Source of the DNA: Luteimonas sp. RC10
GTDB taxonomy: Bacteria; Pseudomonadota; Gammaproteobacteria; Xanthomonadales; Xanthomonadaceae
Assembly: GCF_014192745.1 (NCBI RefSeq)
Contig: NZ_JACHYJ010000001.1
Span: 186,001 to 250,000 of the forward strand
Length of the DNA stretch: 64,000 bases
Reading direction: 5' to 3'
This document shows, piece after piece, positions 8,616 through 22,149 of the stretch (the stretch's first letter is position 1; the number at the start of each line of letters is the position of its first letter). The notes beneath the pieces were generated by a model. It searched no databases, was not told the origin of the DNA, and was given only the letters and a program-made list of their open reading frames with translations. Both the position numbers and the translations under genes were made by a program.

Positions 8616-9632
8616 ATGCCTGAGATGTCCGCCATCGCTGGGTGCATTCCCGATGCGGCCCCGGACCTGCCGCTCGCGCAGGCGGTGCGCGAAGATGCGC
8701 CGCTGGTCCTGCGTGGCCGGTTCGCCGACTGGCCGCTGGTCCGGGCCTCGCGTCATTCCAGCCGCGAAGCCGCCGCCTACCTGCGCCGGTTCGCCAACGA
8801 CGGCATGCCCGCCAACGCGATGACGGCGCCGGCCTCCGAGCGCGGCCGCATCGGCTACGGCCCGGACCTGCAGGGATTCAATTTCCGACGCGAGCAGGTG
8901 CCGCTGACCGTGGCGCTCAACACCCTCGTCAAATATCTCGACGCCGCCGACCCGCCGATGATCTACCTCGGCGCGACCACGCTCGACACGTTCCTGCCCG
9001 GCCTGCGCGCCGAACATCCGCTCGCGCTCGGCGTCGACGATCCGTTGGCGAGCATCTGGATCGGCAACCGCACGCGCGTGCCCGCCCACCAGGACCTGCC
9101 CGAGAACCTCGCCTGCGTCTGTGCCGGCCGGCGGCGCGTGACGCTGCTGCCGCCCGACCAACTGGCCAATCTCTACGTCGGTCCGCTCGACGTGACCCCC
9201 GCAGGGCAGCCGGTCAGCCTGGTGGATTTCGCCGCGCCCGACCTCGCGCGCTTCCCGCGCTTCGCCGAGGCGATGCGCCACGCCCGCACGGCGATCCTGG
9301 AACCGGGCGACGCGGTGTTCATCCCGAGCATGTGGTGGCACCACATGGAGGCCCTCGACGGCTTCAACGTCCTGATCAACTACTGGTGGCGTCGCACGCC
9401 GGACTGGATGGAGACGCCGATGAACGCGCTGATGCATGCGTTGCTGTCGATCCGCGACCTGCCGGCCGACCAGCGCGCGACCTGGCAGGAGATCTTCAGA
9501 CACTACGTGTTCGAGTCCGGACCGGAAACGGCCGATCACATCCCCGAAGAGGCCCGCGGTGTCCTAGCGCCGCTCAACGATGTCCGAGCGGCAACGATCC
9601 GGGCGCGGCTGCACGAGCGCCTATCGCGTTGA
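8616..9632 (+). CDS. Cupin-like (JmjC/Cupin_8) domain protein
   Basis: A 338-residue cytosolic protein of the Cupin_8/JmjC-like group related to Fe(II)/2-oxoglutarate oxygenases. A facial-triad-like HQD is visible at residues 158-160, with the distal histidine in WWHHM (H242/H243) inside a double-stranded beta-helix. Such proteins often sit beside TonB receptors of the TonB-Xanth-Caul group and flavin halogenase-like genes in Xanthomonads and Caulobacter, where their substrate is not established. The start is ATG 8616; a second ATG at 8625 is possible. It lies 110 bp downstream of the receptor after a hairpin. Hydroxylation of a protein or small ligand is a family-based guess. Confidence 0.8.
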   Translation: MPEMSAIAGCIPDAAPDLPLAQAVREDAPLVLRGRFADWPLVRASRHSSREAAAYLRRFANDGMPANAMTAPASERGRIGYGPDLQGFNFRREQVPLTVALNTLVKYLDAADPPMIYLGATTLDTFLPGLRAEHPLALGVDDPLASIWIGNRTRVPAHQDLPENLACVCAGRRRVTLLPPDQLANLYVGPLDVTPAGQPVSLVDFAAPDLARFPRFAEAMRHARTAILEPGDAVFIPSMWWHHMEALDGFNVLINYWWRRTPDWMETPMNALMHALLSIRDLPADQRATWQEIFRHYVFESGPETADHIPEEARGVLAPLNDVRAATIRARLHERLSR

Positions 9633-9796
9633 GCCGTACCGGCGCGTACATGTGCAGGCCGACGAGCGGGACCTACGTCAACGCGGATGCCGATCGCCTC
9701 GAAACTCCGGAGCGGCACGCCCCAATCGGCTTCCCCCAGGCATGACGAAGGCGAGATCCGCGGACCGCGCCTTCGCCAAACCCACCGACCACGCCC

Positions 9797-11233
9797 TCAG
9801 CCCTCCATCTGCTCCAGCGCGCGGCCCTTGGTCTCGCGGACATACTTGAGCACGAAGCCCACCGAGATGAACGCGGCGACCATGTAGATCGCATAGGTCG
9901 AGGCCAGGCCGATACCGGCCAGCAGGACCGGGAAGCTCATCGTGATCGCGAAGTTCGACGTCCATTGCGCGGCGCCGGCGACCGCCAGGCCCGACCCGCG
10001 GATCTGGTTGGGGAACATCTCGCCGAGCATGACCCACATCACCGGGCCCCAGGACATGTTGAAGAACACCACGTAGGCATTGGCCGCGATCAGCGCCACC
10101 GTGCCCATGCCGTCCGGCAACTGCAGGTGCCCGTCCACCAGGGCGCCACTGGCGAAGACCCAGGTCAGCACGGCCAGCGACACCGCCATGCCGAGCGAGC
10201 CGATCCACAGCAACGGCTTGCGGCCGATGCGATCGATCAACACCACGGTGATCAGGCAGGCGCCGATGCTCAGCGCGCCCGACAGCACGTTGATCAGCAG
10301 CGCATCGCTTTCCGAAAAGCCGACGGCCTGCCACAGCACCGCGCCGTAATAGAACACCACGTTGATGCCCACCAGCTGCTGGAACGTCGCCAGGCCGATG
10401 CCGACCCAGACGATCGGCCGGATGCGGCCGCTGACCCGGTCGACCAGGTCCGACAGCCGCGGACGGTGCTGGTCGCCGGCCAGCGAACGTTCGATCTCGC
10501 TCAGCGTGGTCTGCGCCTGCGCCGGGCCGTACAGCCGCGACAGCACCGCGAGCGCTTCGCCGTGGCGGCGCTTGACCATCAGATAGCGCGGACTCTCGGG
10601 AATCAGCATCAACAGCGCCAGGAACAGCAGCGACGGGAACGCCATCATCCAGAACATCCAGCGCCAGGCCGGCGCGCCCAGCCACAGTGCGTCGGTCGAT
10701 GCGCCGGCGCTGCGGGCGAGCAGGTAGTTGCTCAGGAACGCCGCGAACAGGCCGGAAATGATCGCGATCTGCTGCACCGTCGCCAGCCGGCCGCGGTAGC
10801 GCGCCGGCGCCACTTCGGCGATGTAGGCCGGCGACATCACGCTGGCCGCGCCGACCGCGAAGCCGCCGAGCACGCGTGCGGCGATGAACATCAACGAGCT
10901 GGTGGCCGCACCCGACCCGATCGCGGACAACAGGAACAGCACCGCGGAAATGATCAGTACGCTGCGCCGCCCCCAGCGGTCGGCGAGCCGGCCCGCGAAG
11001 AACGCGCCGATCGCGCAGCCGAGCAGCATCGAGGCGACCTCGAAGCCCAGCGCGGCCTTGCTCGAGCCGAACGCCTGCTGCAGGCCATCGACAGTGCCGT
11101 TGATGACGCCGCTGTCGAAACCGAACAGAAAGCCGCCGATCGTGGCCACACAACTGATCAGGACGATGAAGCGGGTGTTCTCGGCAGCGCGCGCGGAGGC
11201 GTCGCCGGCAATGCTTGGGCTGCTCATATCCAT
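9797..11233 (-). CDS. MFS sugar porter (sugar:H+ symporter type)
   Basis: A 478-residue, 12-TM inner-membrane transporter of the sugar porter family (XylE/GalP/GLUT-like). Family signatures visible are GRLADRWGRR after TM2, PAYIAEVAPARYRGR before TM5, PESPRYL before the central loop, DRIGRKPLL after TM8 and RETKG near the C terminus. It probably moves a monosaccharide released in the periplasm by the GH3 enzyme into the cytosol. The start is ATG 11233, with a second ATG two codons later. It ends convergent with the cupin-like gene. No copy of the operator was found in front of it, unlike the two receptors and GH3. The sugar is not readable from the sequence. Confidence 0.9.
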   Translation of the reverse strand: MDMSSPSIAGDASARAAENTRFIVLISCVATIGGFLFGFDSGVINGTVDGLQQAFGSSKAALGFEVASMLLGCAIGAFFAGRLADRWGRRSVLIISAVLFLLSAIGSGAATSSLMFIAARVLGGFAVGAASVMSPAYIAEVAPARYRGRLATVQQIAIISGLFAAFLSNYLLARSAGASTDALWLGAPAWRWMFWMMAFPSLLFLALLMLIPESPRYLMVKRRHGEALAVLSRLYGPAQAQTTLSEIERSLAGDQHRPRLSDLVDRVSGRIRPIVWVGIGLATFQQLVGINVVFYYGAVLWQAVGFSESDALLINVLSGALSIGACLITVVLIDRIGRKPLLWIGSLGMAVSLAVLTWVFASGALVDGHLQLPDGMGTVALIAANAYVVFFNMSWGPVMWVMLGEMFPNQIRGSGLAVAGAAQWTSNFAITMSFPVLLAGIGLASTYAIYMVAAFISVGFVLKYVRETKGRALEQMEG

Positions 11234-11403
11234 ATCCCCGGAGTGACGTGTGCGACGCGGCGGATGCGCCGGCGCCGGTCAGGCTCGAACGTCGAAGATA
11301 CCGGCTTGCGGGGCGATTGTGCGTGCGCCGGCGCATGCGCTGTCGCCGCGACGCGGCCGCGAACCGGCGGGAGCGACCCGGGTGGGGGCCATCGGCGCGT
11401 CGC

Positions 11404-12411
11404 TCAGCGCGGCGCCGGCCCGGTGGAGCGCCGCAGCTGCAGGGTGTACGGCACTTCGACCATGCCGGCCTCGTCGCGATCGCGCAGCGCCTTGAGCAGT
11501 TCCAGCCCGGCCAGCTGGCCCATCTCGCGCGTGGGCTGGCGCACCGTGGTCAGCGCGGGATGAATGTGGCGCGAGATCGGGGTGTCATCGAAGCCGCAGA
11601 CCGAGACATCGCGCGGGACCTGCAGCCCCAGCTCGTAGACCGCGCAGATCACCCCGGCGGCCATGTCGTCGTTGGCCGCGAAGATCGCGGTCGGCGGCTC
11701 GGGCAGCGCCATCAGTCGTGTCGCGGCGCGGAATCCCGACTCGTGCGAGAACTCGCCGTCCACGACCAGCGCCGGATCGAAGGCCAGGCCGGCCTCGCGC
11801 AATCCGGCGCGATAGCCGGCCAGGCGCCAACCGGTCGCGCCGTGCGCGGGGTGCCCCTTGATGTGCGCGATGCGGCGATGCCCGAGCGAGACCAGGTGCG
11901 CGATCATCTCGCGTACGGCGCTGCCCTCGTCGACGGTCACGCCAACCCGGCGGTGCGCTTCCATCGGCGAGATGCTCGCGTACGGCACGTCGAGCTCGTC
12001 GAGCCGCGCCAGCAACGCCGCGTCATCGGTGATCGGCGGCGTCAGCACCACGCCGTCCAGGCGCGACTGCTCGACCATCGCCTCGACCGTGTCGACGATG
12101 TCGCGCGCGTCGTAGACCAGCGGCGCGAGCATCAGGTTGTAGTGATGCGCCTTGCAGGCATCGAGCAGGCCGAGCTCGACCTCCATCAGGTAGTTGCTCG
12201 ACGGGTTGTCGTAGAGCATCGCAACCAGGTACGAGCGGCGCCCGGCCAGCGTGCGCGCCGACGGGTGAGGGGTGTAGCGCAGCTTGCCGACCGCGGCTTC
12301 GACCCGCGCGCGCGTGGCCGCGGCGACGTTGGGCTCGCGGTTGAGCACCCGCGAGACGGTCTTCATGGACACGCCGGCCTCTGCGGCGACGTCCTCGATG
12401 CGGACACGCAT
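11404..12411 (-). CDS. LacI-family transcriptional repressor
   Basis: A 335-residue LacI/GalR regulator, the usual length. The N-terminal helix-turn-helix is RIEDVAAEAGVSMKTVSRVL (about residues 4-23), followed by the hinge segment YTPHPSARTLAGRRS and a periplasmic-binding-protein-like effector domain with IFAANDDMAAG and VCGFDDTP. The start is ATG 12411, giving MRVRIEDV; upstream in-frame codons run into the divergent GH3 promoter. It is divergent from GH3 and lies between GH3 and the MFS gene. The three operator copies in the locus are its most likely targets, with a sugar or disaccharide released by the pathway as inducer. Regulator-operator pairing is inferred. Confidence 0.92.
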   Translation of the reverse strand: MRVRIEDVAAEAGVSMKTVSRVLNREPNVAAATRARVEAAVGKLRYTPHPSARTLAGRRSYLVAMLYDNPSSNYLMEVELGLLDACKAHHYNLMLAPLVYDARDIVDTVEAMVEQSRLDGVVLTPPITDDAALLARLDELDVPYASISPMEAHRRVGVTVDEGSAVREMIAHLVSLGHRRIAHIKGHPAHGATGWRLAGYRAGLREAGLAFDPALVVDGEFSHESGFRAATRLMALPEPPTAIFAANDDMAAGVICAVYELGLQVPRDVSVCGFDDTPISRHIHPALTTVRQPTREMGQLAGLELLKALRDRDEAGMVEVPYTLQLRRSTGPAPR

Positions 12412-12538
12412 GTAATGGAATCCAGAGTCGGTGCGATTTCGCGACAGATTCTGCCAGACCGGCACCGATTCCATGATGGCGGTGCCGGGCCAGTCGCGGT
12501 TTTGCCGCTCTGCAGCAAACATCGCAGACAGGTTGCGG

Positions 12539-12568
12539 TATTCTGCGGCGCTCATGACAACGCTGTCA
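12539..12568 (+). promoter_or_regulatory. GH3 promoter: -10-like TATTCT and third operator copy
   Basis: TATTCT (12539-12544) is a reasonable -10 box; no good -35 was found. The operator TGACAACGCTGTCA follows at 12555-12568, identical to the copy at 5428. If transcription starts near 12551, a bound repressor would sit just downstream of the start point and block elongation. The gene start follows at 12607 behind GGAGGGGAA. Confidence 0.62.
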
Positions 12569-12606
12569 GCCGAACTGACGACCACGTAGCGGAGGGGAAC
12601 CCGACG

Positions 12607-15216
<2,610 letters not shown>

Positions 15217-15227
15217 GCGCGCAGTCG

Positions 15228-15400
15228 CTTGCCCCTTCCACCGCTCGCGGGCATTGCGCCCTTCACGGGTGGAAGGCTGGACAGTAGATTGCCCCTTCCC
15301 CCGCTCGCGGGGGAAGGTTGGGATGGGGGCAAGCGACAACCCGTGAAAGCGAACTCTCCCCACGCAACACTCCCCGCTCCGGCGGGGGAGGGCTGCTTGC
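15228..15400. repeat. Intergenic repeat cluster A (REP-like hairpins)
   Basis: The 295-bp gap 15217-15511 holds this cluster and the GST promoter. It contains the 30-bp element GCATTGCGCCCTTCACGGGT... (15251-15280), a perfect hairpin CCTTCCCCCG-N4-CGGGGGAAGG (15294-15317) followed by TTGGGATGGGGGC, and a second imperfect hairpin near 15380 (CTCCCCGC...GGGGGAG). The 30-bp element recurs at 42181 and 56916, and the hairpin recurs at 57131. No gene is visible here. Confidence 0.8.
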
Positions 15401-15477
15401 TCGCCTCCGCGCTCCCAAGCCACACCACCGCAACGCAGCGTGCGCCGCGTCGCCACGCCGCGTGACGGCGACATGCC

Positions 15478-15483
15478 TAGACT
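15478..15483 (+). promoter_or_regulatory. -10-like box of the GST gene
   Basis: TAGACT lies 28 nt before the ATG at 15512, in the context CCTAGACTCG. The same CCTAGACTCG stretch occurs before aroE (45302-45311), which supports a real promoter element. No convincing -35 box was found. Confidence 0.45.
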
Positions 15484-15511
15484 CGACGCACCTGTCTTTC
15501 GGAGCGTCGCC

Positions 15512-16207
15512 ATGATCGACCTGCACTACTGGCCCACCCCCAACGGCCACAAGGTCACGCTGTTCCTCGAGGAAGCCGGCCTCGACTATCGCGTCCAGCC
15601 GGTCAACATCGGCAAGGGCGACCAGTTCAAGCCCGAGTTCCTCGCCTTCTCGCCGAACAACAAGATGCCGGCGATCGTCGATCATGCCCCCGCCGATGGC
15701 GGCGCGCCGCAGACGGTGTTCGAATCCGGTGCGATCCTGCTGTACCTGGCCGAAAAGACCGGCCGCTTCCTGCCCGCCGATCCGCGCACGCGCATCGAAG
15801 CGATCGAATGGTTGTTTTGGCAGATGGCAGGCCTGGGGCCGATGACCGGCCAGTACGGCCACTTCAGTGTCTACGCGCCCGAGAAGATTCCCTATGCGAT
15901 CGAGCGCTACACCAACGAGGCCAACCGGCTGCTGCAGGTGCTCGACACCCGCTTGAAAGGCCGCGACTTCATCGCCGGCGATGCGTACTCGATCGCCGAC
16001 ATGGCCGCGTACCCGTGGATCGGCGTCTACGACAAGGCCCCGATCGATATGACGCCCTATCCCGAGATCCGCCGCTGGCACGCCGCGATCCAGGCCCGCC
16101 CGGCTACGCAACGCGCTTACGCCAAGGCGCGAGAGGTCAATCCGAACGCCGGCAAGCCGCTGAGCGAAGAAGAGAAGGCGCAGCTGTTCGGGCAGGGGCG
16201 CCGCTGA
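15512..16207 (+). CDS. Glutathione S-transferase (YfcG/Ure2-like disulfide reductase type)
   Basis: A 231-residue cytosolic GST. The N-terminal thioredoxin-fold domain begins MIDLHYWPTPNGHKVTLFLE; the TPNGxK stretch is characteristic of the Nu-class YfcG/YghU/Ure2p group, in which a Thr/Asn pair rather than Tyr or Ser contacts glutathione sulfur. NNKMPAI and ESGAILLYLAEKTG form the cis-Pro and glutathione gamma-Glu binding sites, and the helical C-terminal domain contains SIADMAAYPW. Members reduce disulfides with glutathione rather than conjugating xenobiotics. ATG 15512 is chosen because family members start immediately before the first beta strand. It appears monocistronic. Confidence 0.88.
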   Translation: MIDLHYWPTPNGHKVTLFLEEAGLDYRVQPVNIGKGDQFKPEFLAFSPNNKMPAIVDHAPADGGAPQTVFESGAILLYLAEKTGRFLPADPRTRIEAIEWLFWQMAGLGPMTGQYGHFSVYAPEKIPYAIERYTNEANRLLQVLDTRLKGRDFIAGDAYSIADMAAYPWIGVYDKAPIDMTPYPEIRRWHAAIQARPATQRAYAKAREVNPNAGKPLSEEEKAQLFGQGRR

Positions 16208-16283
16208 CGCAATGCATCCGGGTGCGCAGCTCGGACACCCTGCGTAGGATCGGAGCTCCAATCCGGACCCAAGGACGCGCCCG

Positions 16284-16634
16284 ATGCGAGCGATCCCCCT
16301 AGGCGCCGCGGCCTGCCTCCTGGCCGCGTGCGCATCGACGCCGATCCACGCCCCCATCGCCGATGCCGCGCGCTGCGACGCGCTCGCCGGCGACGGCTGG
16401 CGGCGGATCCCGGCGCCCCAAGTCGCGAGCGAACTGCTCGCGCTCGCCTATATCACCACGCCTCCGGAACAGGCGCGCTGGTATGTCGCCGACGACGGCC
16501 GGCACGCCGCGTGCCTGCCACCCGAGGCCGGCGCCCCCTGCGGCCACGTCCTGCACACCTTCCAGCCGCAGATCCATCGCATGTGGAGCTGGTCGGGCAG
16601 TGCCGCGCGGAGCGAGGTCTGTCCGGCAGGCTGA
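16284..16634 (+). CDS. Small secreted lipoprotein, function unknown
   Basis: A 116-residue protein with lipobox LLAAC (Cys16). The mature part has four further cysteines (residues 33, 73, 81 and 113), suggesting two disulfides, and a YVADDGRHAACLP segment. I do not recognise a family. It follows the GST by 76 bp and ends just before the AT-rich island. The coding potential is supported by the classical lipoprotein signal and normal high-GC codon use. Confidence 0.6.
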   Translation: MRAIPLGAAACLLAACASTPIHAPIADAARCDALAGDGWRRIPAPQVASELLALAYITTPPEQARWYVADDGRHAACLPPEAGAPCGHVLHTFQPQIHRMWSWSGSAARSEVCPAG

Positions 16635-16707
16635 TGCGGCGCATGGCCCAGTGCGGCGCGATCAAGCGATCATTATCGGCCAGCGAGCCTGAGCCCCATT
16701 CAGTCTG

Positions 16708-17142
16708 TTAGTCGTAGTTCTCTTTCATCAAATTCAGGGATGCCGCCACACCCGACAACATCCCGACTCCCAAGAACAAGAGAAGGCAACCACTCCATTC
16801 GGGCCCATCTTCTCGCCCGAGAAAAAAAATGAGCGAACCGACATAGACGAGGGCCAACCCCGTCATGAAGTGGCGCTGCTGATTCCCGGCAGATACGAAG
16901 ATCGATTTGGCCAGGGATGGCTTCACCCAACGCACCCCGACGACGCAGTCACGCCACGCTGATGCGAGAACAGAGAACAATCCAAACCCCAAAATAATGG
17001 CCGCAAACAACAAATCAGGCGGATGATCGGCAACACCAAGTCCGCGATAGGTGATCGGAGCCATGACTCCTCCGAATATCACAATTGTCAATATATTTAT
17101 TATTGCCAGCTTCATAGAAAGGTGCCGCGAAAAATCAATCAT
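16708..17142 (-). CDS. Small integral membrane protein, unknown
   Basis: A 144-residue protein with about four hydrophobic helices (LAIINILTIVIFGGVMAPI, LLFAAIILGFGLFSVLASAW, MTGLALVYVGSLIFFLG, CLLLFLGVGMLSGVAASL). No family is recognised. It is the last gene of the minus-strand run in the AT-rich island, 38 bp after the 74-residue membrane protein. By position it could be an immunity protein for an Rhs tip, but nothing in its sequence shows this. A later start at Met10 (17115) is possible. Confidence 0.6.
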   Translation of the reverse strand: MIDFSRHLSMKLAIINILTIVIFGGVMAPITYRGLGVADHPPDLLFAAIILGFGLFSVLASAWRDCVVGVRWVKPSLAKSIFVSAGNQQRHFMTGLALVYVGSLIFFLGREDGPEWSGCLLLFLGVGMLSGVAASLNLMKENYD

Positions 17143-17180
17143 ACGCCAAAAACAAAATCTCTACCCATAGCCCCCCACAC

Positions 17181-17405
17181 CTACTTCCGACTGCGGCGCA
17201 CCTTGCTCAAGACCTTGAAAAACTCAATCACTACCATCGCAATCCCAGAAAACACCAAGATAGCATAAACAAAGAAAAGCAAGACCTTTACTTCTCTAGA
17301 TAAAATATCCTCAGCATTATAAACAAAAATAAACAATACCCCAGTCGCGATCAAAATCGGGGACATTCTAGACAATAATCCGCGCCCAGCGCCTAATTTA
17401 CTCAT
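17181..17405 (-). CDS. Small two-TM protein coupled to the Rhs tip; immunity candidate
   Basis: A 74-residue protein with two hydrophobic helices (SPILIATGVLFIFVYNAED and VLLFFVYAILVFSGIAMVVI) and a basic C terminus KVRRSRK. Its ATG overlaps the stop of the Rhs tip reading frame (ATGA). Such coupling directly behind an Rhs C-terminal tip is the normal place for an immunity gene, so that role is proposed. No homolog is recognised. Confidence 0.6.
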   Translation of the reverse strand: MSKLGAGRGLLSRMSPILIATGVLFIFVYNAEDILSREVKVLLFFVYAILVFSGIAMVVIEFFKVLSKVRRSRK

Positions 17406-18189
17406 AGCCAGAACGGAGAAGTTGCGTACGTCGTGGTGATAGATGCGCCCCCAGACAACTGAAGCCCCGCCCCCGCACCGAGCCTAAGCCGACCAAAACC
17501 AACCCCAGTAGAGTCGCCCCCGCTGACGCTATTCGACCACGGCAACGGACCTTCGACAGATGCTCCAACACTTTCCCCAGCTCCGAAATTAAAAGAAGCT
17601 CTTGCCTGCGAGCTCTCACTTTTACCTGAAGGAGTCGGGCACTCGGAATACGAGACGCCCGCCTCGACGCCCACACCAACAAAAGGCCCCACCCCACCCT
17701 CCGACCCCAGGTATGCCTGAAGAATAACTGCCCGCTTGACGTAAGGCCAACAAAAGCCCCTACCCACACGAAAAGCGAGAGAGTTAGGATCGGAGACCCT
17801 CGCAAATCCCCCCCCAATCCAGACGGATCAACAAACGAAACCGGATGTCATCCGCCGCAACCATCTGTGTTAAACCCACCTGCCAGTCCAATTGAATCGC
17901 TCTGCAGATAGCCACCTGTACGCCCGTCGTAGTCACGGAACCCGTTGTACCAGAAGCCTGTCTCCGCATCGTAGTACTGGCCAGGAAAGCCAAGGTTGTA
18001 ATCATCCAGCGAGTTGCCTAGAACAGCGCAGTCGTAAGCGTGGTTCGCAGCGATCCAGCCCGGTGTCTTAGCGCCGCCATGACATGCCGCGATCCAGGCC
18101 CGCCCGGCGGCACTGCGTGCCAGACCGATGCAGTGCTTAGTCGACATAGCGTGACCACGCCGATCACGATGACTCGGCAATGCAAGCAT
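17402..18189 (-). pseudogene. Rhs core and C-terminal tip remnant, disrupted
   Basis: Residues translated from about 18003 down to 17852 read YNLGFPGQYYDAETGFWY and then FRDYDGRTGGYLQSDSIGLA, the Rhs repeat-associated core (TIGR03696 type). The same frame then has TGA (17848-17850) where a second Gly of the usual VGGNP would be, and continues as HPVSFVDPSGLGGD, the conserved DPSGL end of the core. Just after it a G8 tract (17808-17815) separates this frame from a different frame that encodes a Gly/Ser-rich tip of about 130 residues ending SPFWL (stop at 17402). The upstream part (18004-18189) does not look Rhs-like, so the large beta-cage portion is missing. Rhs proteins deliver toxic tips to neighbouring cells; this copy appears non-functional as it stands. 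Confidence 0.8.
17808..17815 (-). repeat. G8 homopolymer at the Rhs core-tip junction
   Basis: Eight consecutive G residues on the coding (minus) strand directly after GTTGATCCGTCTGGATT. One extra G, or two fewer, would join the DPSGL frame to the Gly-rich tip frame. The tract could be a slippage site, a fixed frameshift or a sequencing error. Confidence 0.75.
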
Positions 18190-18235
18190 TGTTGGCTTAA
18201 TCTCCTATCGGCCTACCTGCTTCAGCGGCGTCCGA

Positions 18236-18679
18236 TCAATTGGAAGACCGACGGGAATCTTCCAAGGCTTGCGCGAGCTCGAGCACCGTCAAGGATGACG
18301 CCAAATGAGCATCCAGTCGGTTATCAGCCAACCATTCATTTAGACGCTCCGTTCCAGCGCCCAAGAGCCAAGAGTCGGCCTTGATAAATCCAGATAGTGG
18401 ATCTTCTGGCCGAATAAGCTCTGGGTTTATGGAATAGGACTCACCAACCCCTCGCATAACTGCGCGCAACGCCGCGATGTCTACCTTGCTGGATACAGAA
18501 AGATAGAGATCGTCTACGTCCACCGGCTTACGATCCGCCACCAAATGCAGCCTGCTTACCCAACCAAAAAAGGCAACAGCTGCCGCACCACAAAAAATCA
18601 GGACTAGAAATATAGGGCCACCGCCCATCGAGCGCCTCCAGAATCGCAACCAAGGCCAACTGGGGAGCGGCATCTCCAC
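18236..18679 (-). CDS. Membrane-anchored hypothetical protein
   Basis: A 147-residue protein with one strong N-terminal membrane helix (GPIFLVLIFCGAAAVAFFGW, about residues 20-40) and a soluble C-terminal domain of about 100 residues rich in Asp, Glu and Leu. No family is recognised. Codon use is mixed and the gene lies in the AT-richer island upstream of the Rhs remnant. It could be an orphan immunity protein, which is only a position-based suggestion. Confidence 0.55.
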   Translation of the reverse strand: MEMPLPSWPWLRFWRRSMGGGPIFLVLIFCGAAAVAFFGWVSRLHLVADRKPVDVDDLYLSVSSKVDIAALRAVMRGVGESYSINPELIRPEDPLSGFIKADSWLLGAGTERLNEWLADNRLDAHLASSLTVLELAQALEDSRRSSN

Positions 18680-18942
18680 CAGGCCCCCCCACCGTCTCAG
18701 AAGCCGACCCAGATTATTGACAAAGCCAATCTCGACCGAATAATATCGCTCTCTTTGGTTTTACCGACCGAGCGCCAGCTTATGTACAAGCGGCGGCCAA
18801 AAGCGCTCCCAACGCAACGGCACTACTCATCGCCGATTGCAATCACACACCGCGTGGAATCATCTTCAGAAACTCTTCAGCGCCTACACCAGGAGATACA
18901 AGGAAGTCACAGTCGCTACCACTCGCCATGCCCCCTCTTTCC

Positions 18943-19259
18943 TTAGTCAAGAGCGACTGCGTTGCGAGCGTGAATCATCATGGCCGGCGGCCACACCAGA
19001 ACAAAAAACAGAGCACCAAACGCTAGCGCCAAACCCCATCGCCCAGCAACCAACATAATCACCATGGGAGCAAGTGCTAGAGCAGCAATCAAGTTAATAT
19101 AGGAAACCATAAAAACATACTTCGATAAACTTAACTCCGATTTTATTTTCGCACCACATCTTTCGCAATTCTTCCTAATGACACGCCCTAATGCCCCAAC
19201 AGCAGTGAAATTTTGCTCTGGCGACCCACAAGATGGGCAAGAGAACTTCCACAAAGTTT

Positions 19260-19269
<10 letters not shown>
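18943..19269 (-). CDS. Zinc-ribbon plus two-TM membrane protein
   Basis: A 108-residue protein. The N terminus has CPSCGS and, about 25 residues later, CERCGAK, which together form a four-cysteine zinc ribbon. Two membrane helices follow (YINLIAALALAPMVIMLVA and LALAFGALFFVLVWPPAMM). The start is GTG 19269, which overlaps the stop of the upstream 95-residue gene by 10 bp, so the two are probably translationally coupled. The function is unknown; an immunity role for the upstream partner is possible because of the coupling and the island context. Confidence 0.6.
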
Positions 19270-22129
<2,860 letters not shown>

Positions 22130-22149
22130 CCGCACCGCGAGCCATCCAC

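Noticed and set aside
17848-18189. 113-residue protein as an intact gene
   Set aside because: Its second half is an Rhs core that stops mid-motif at a TGA and resumes in the same frame, so it is treated as part of a broken Rhs gene.
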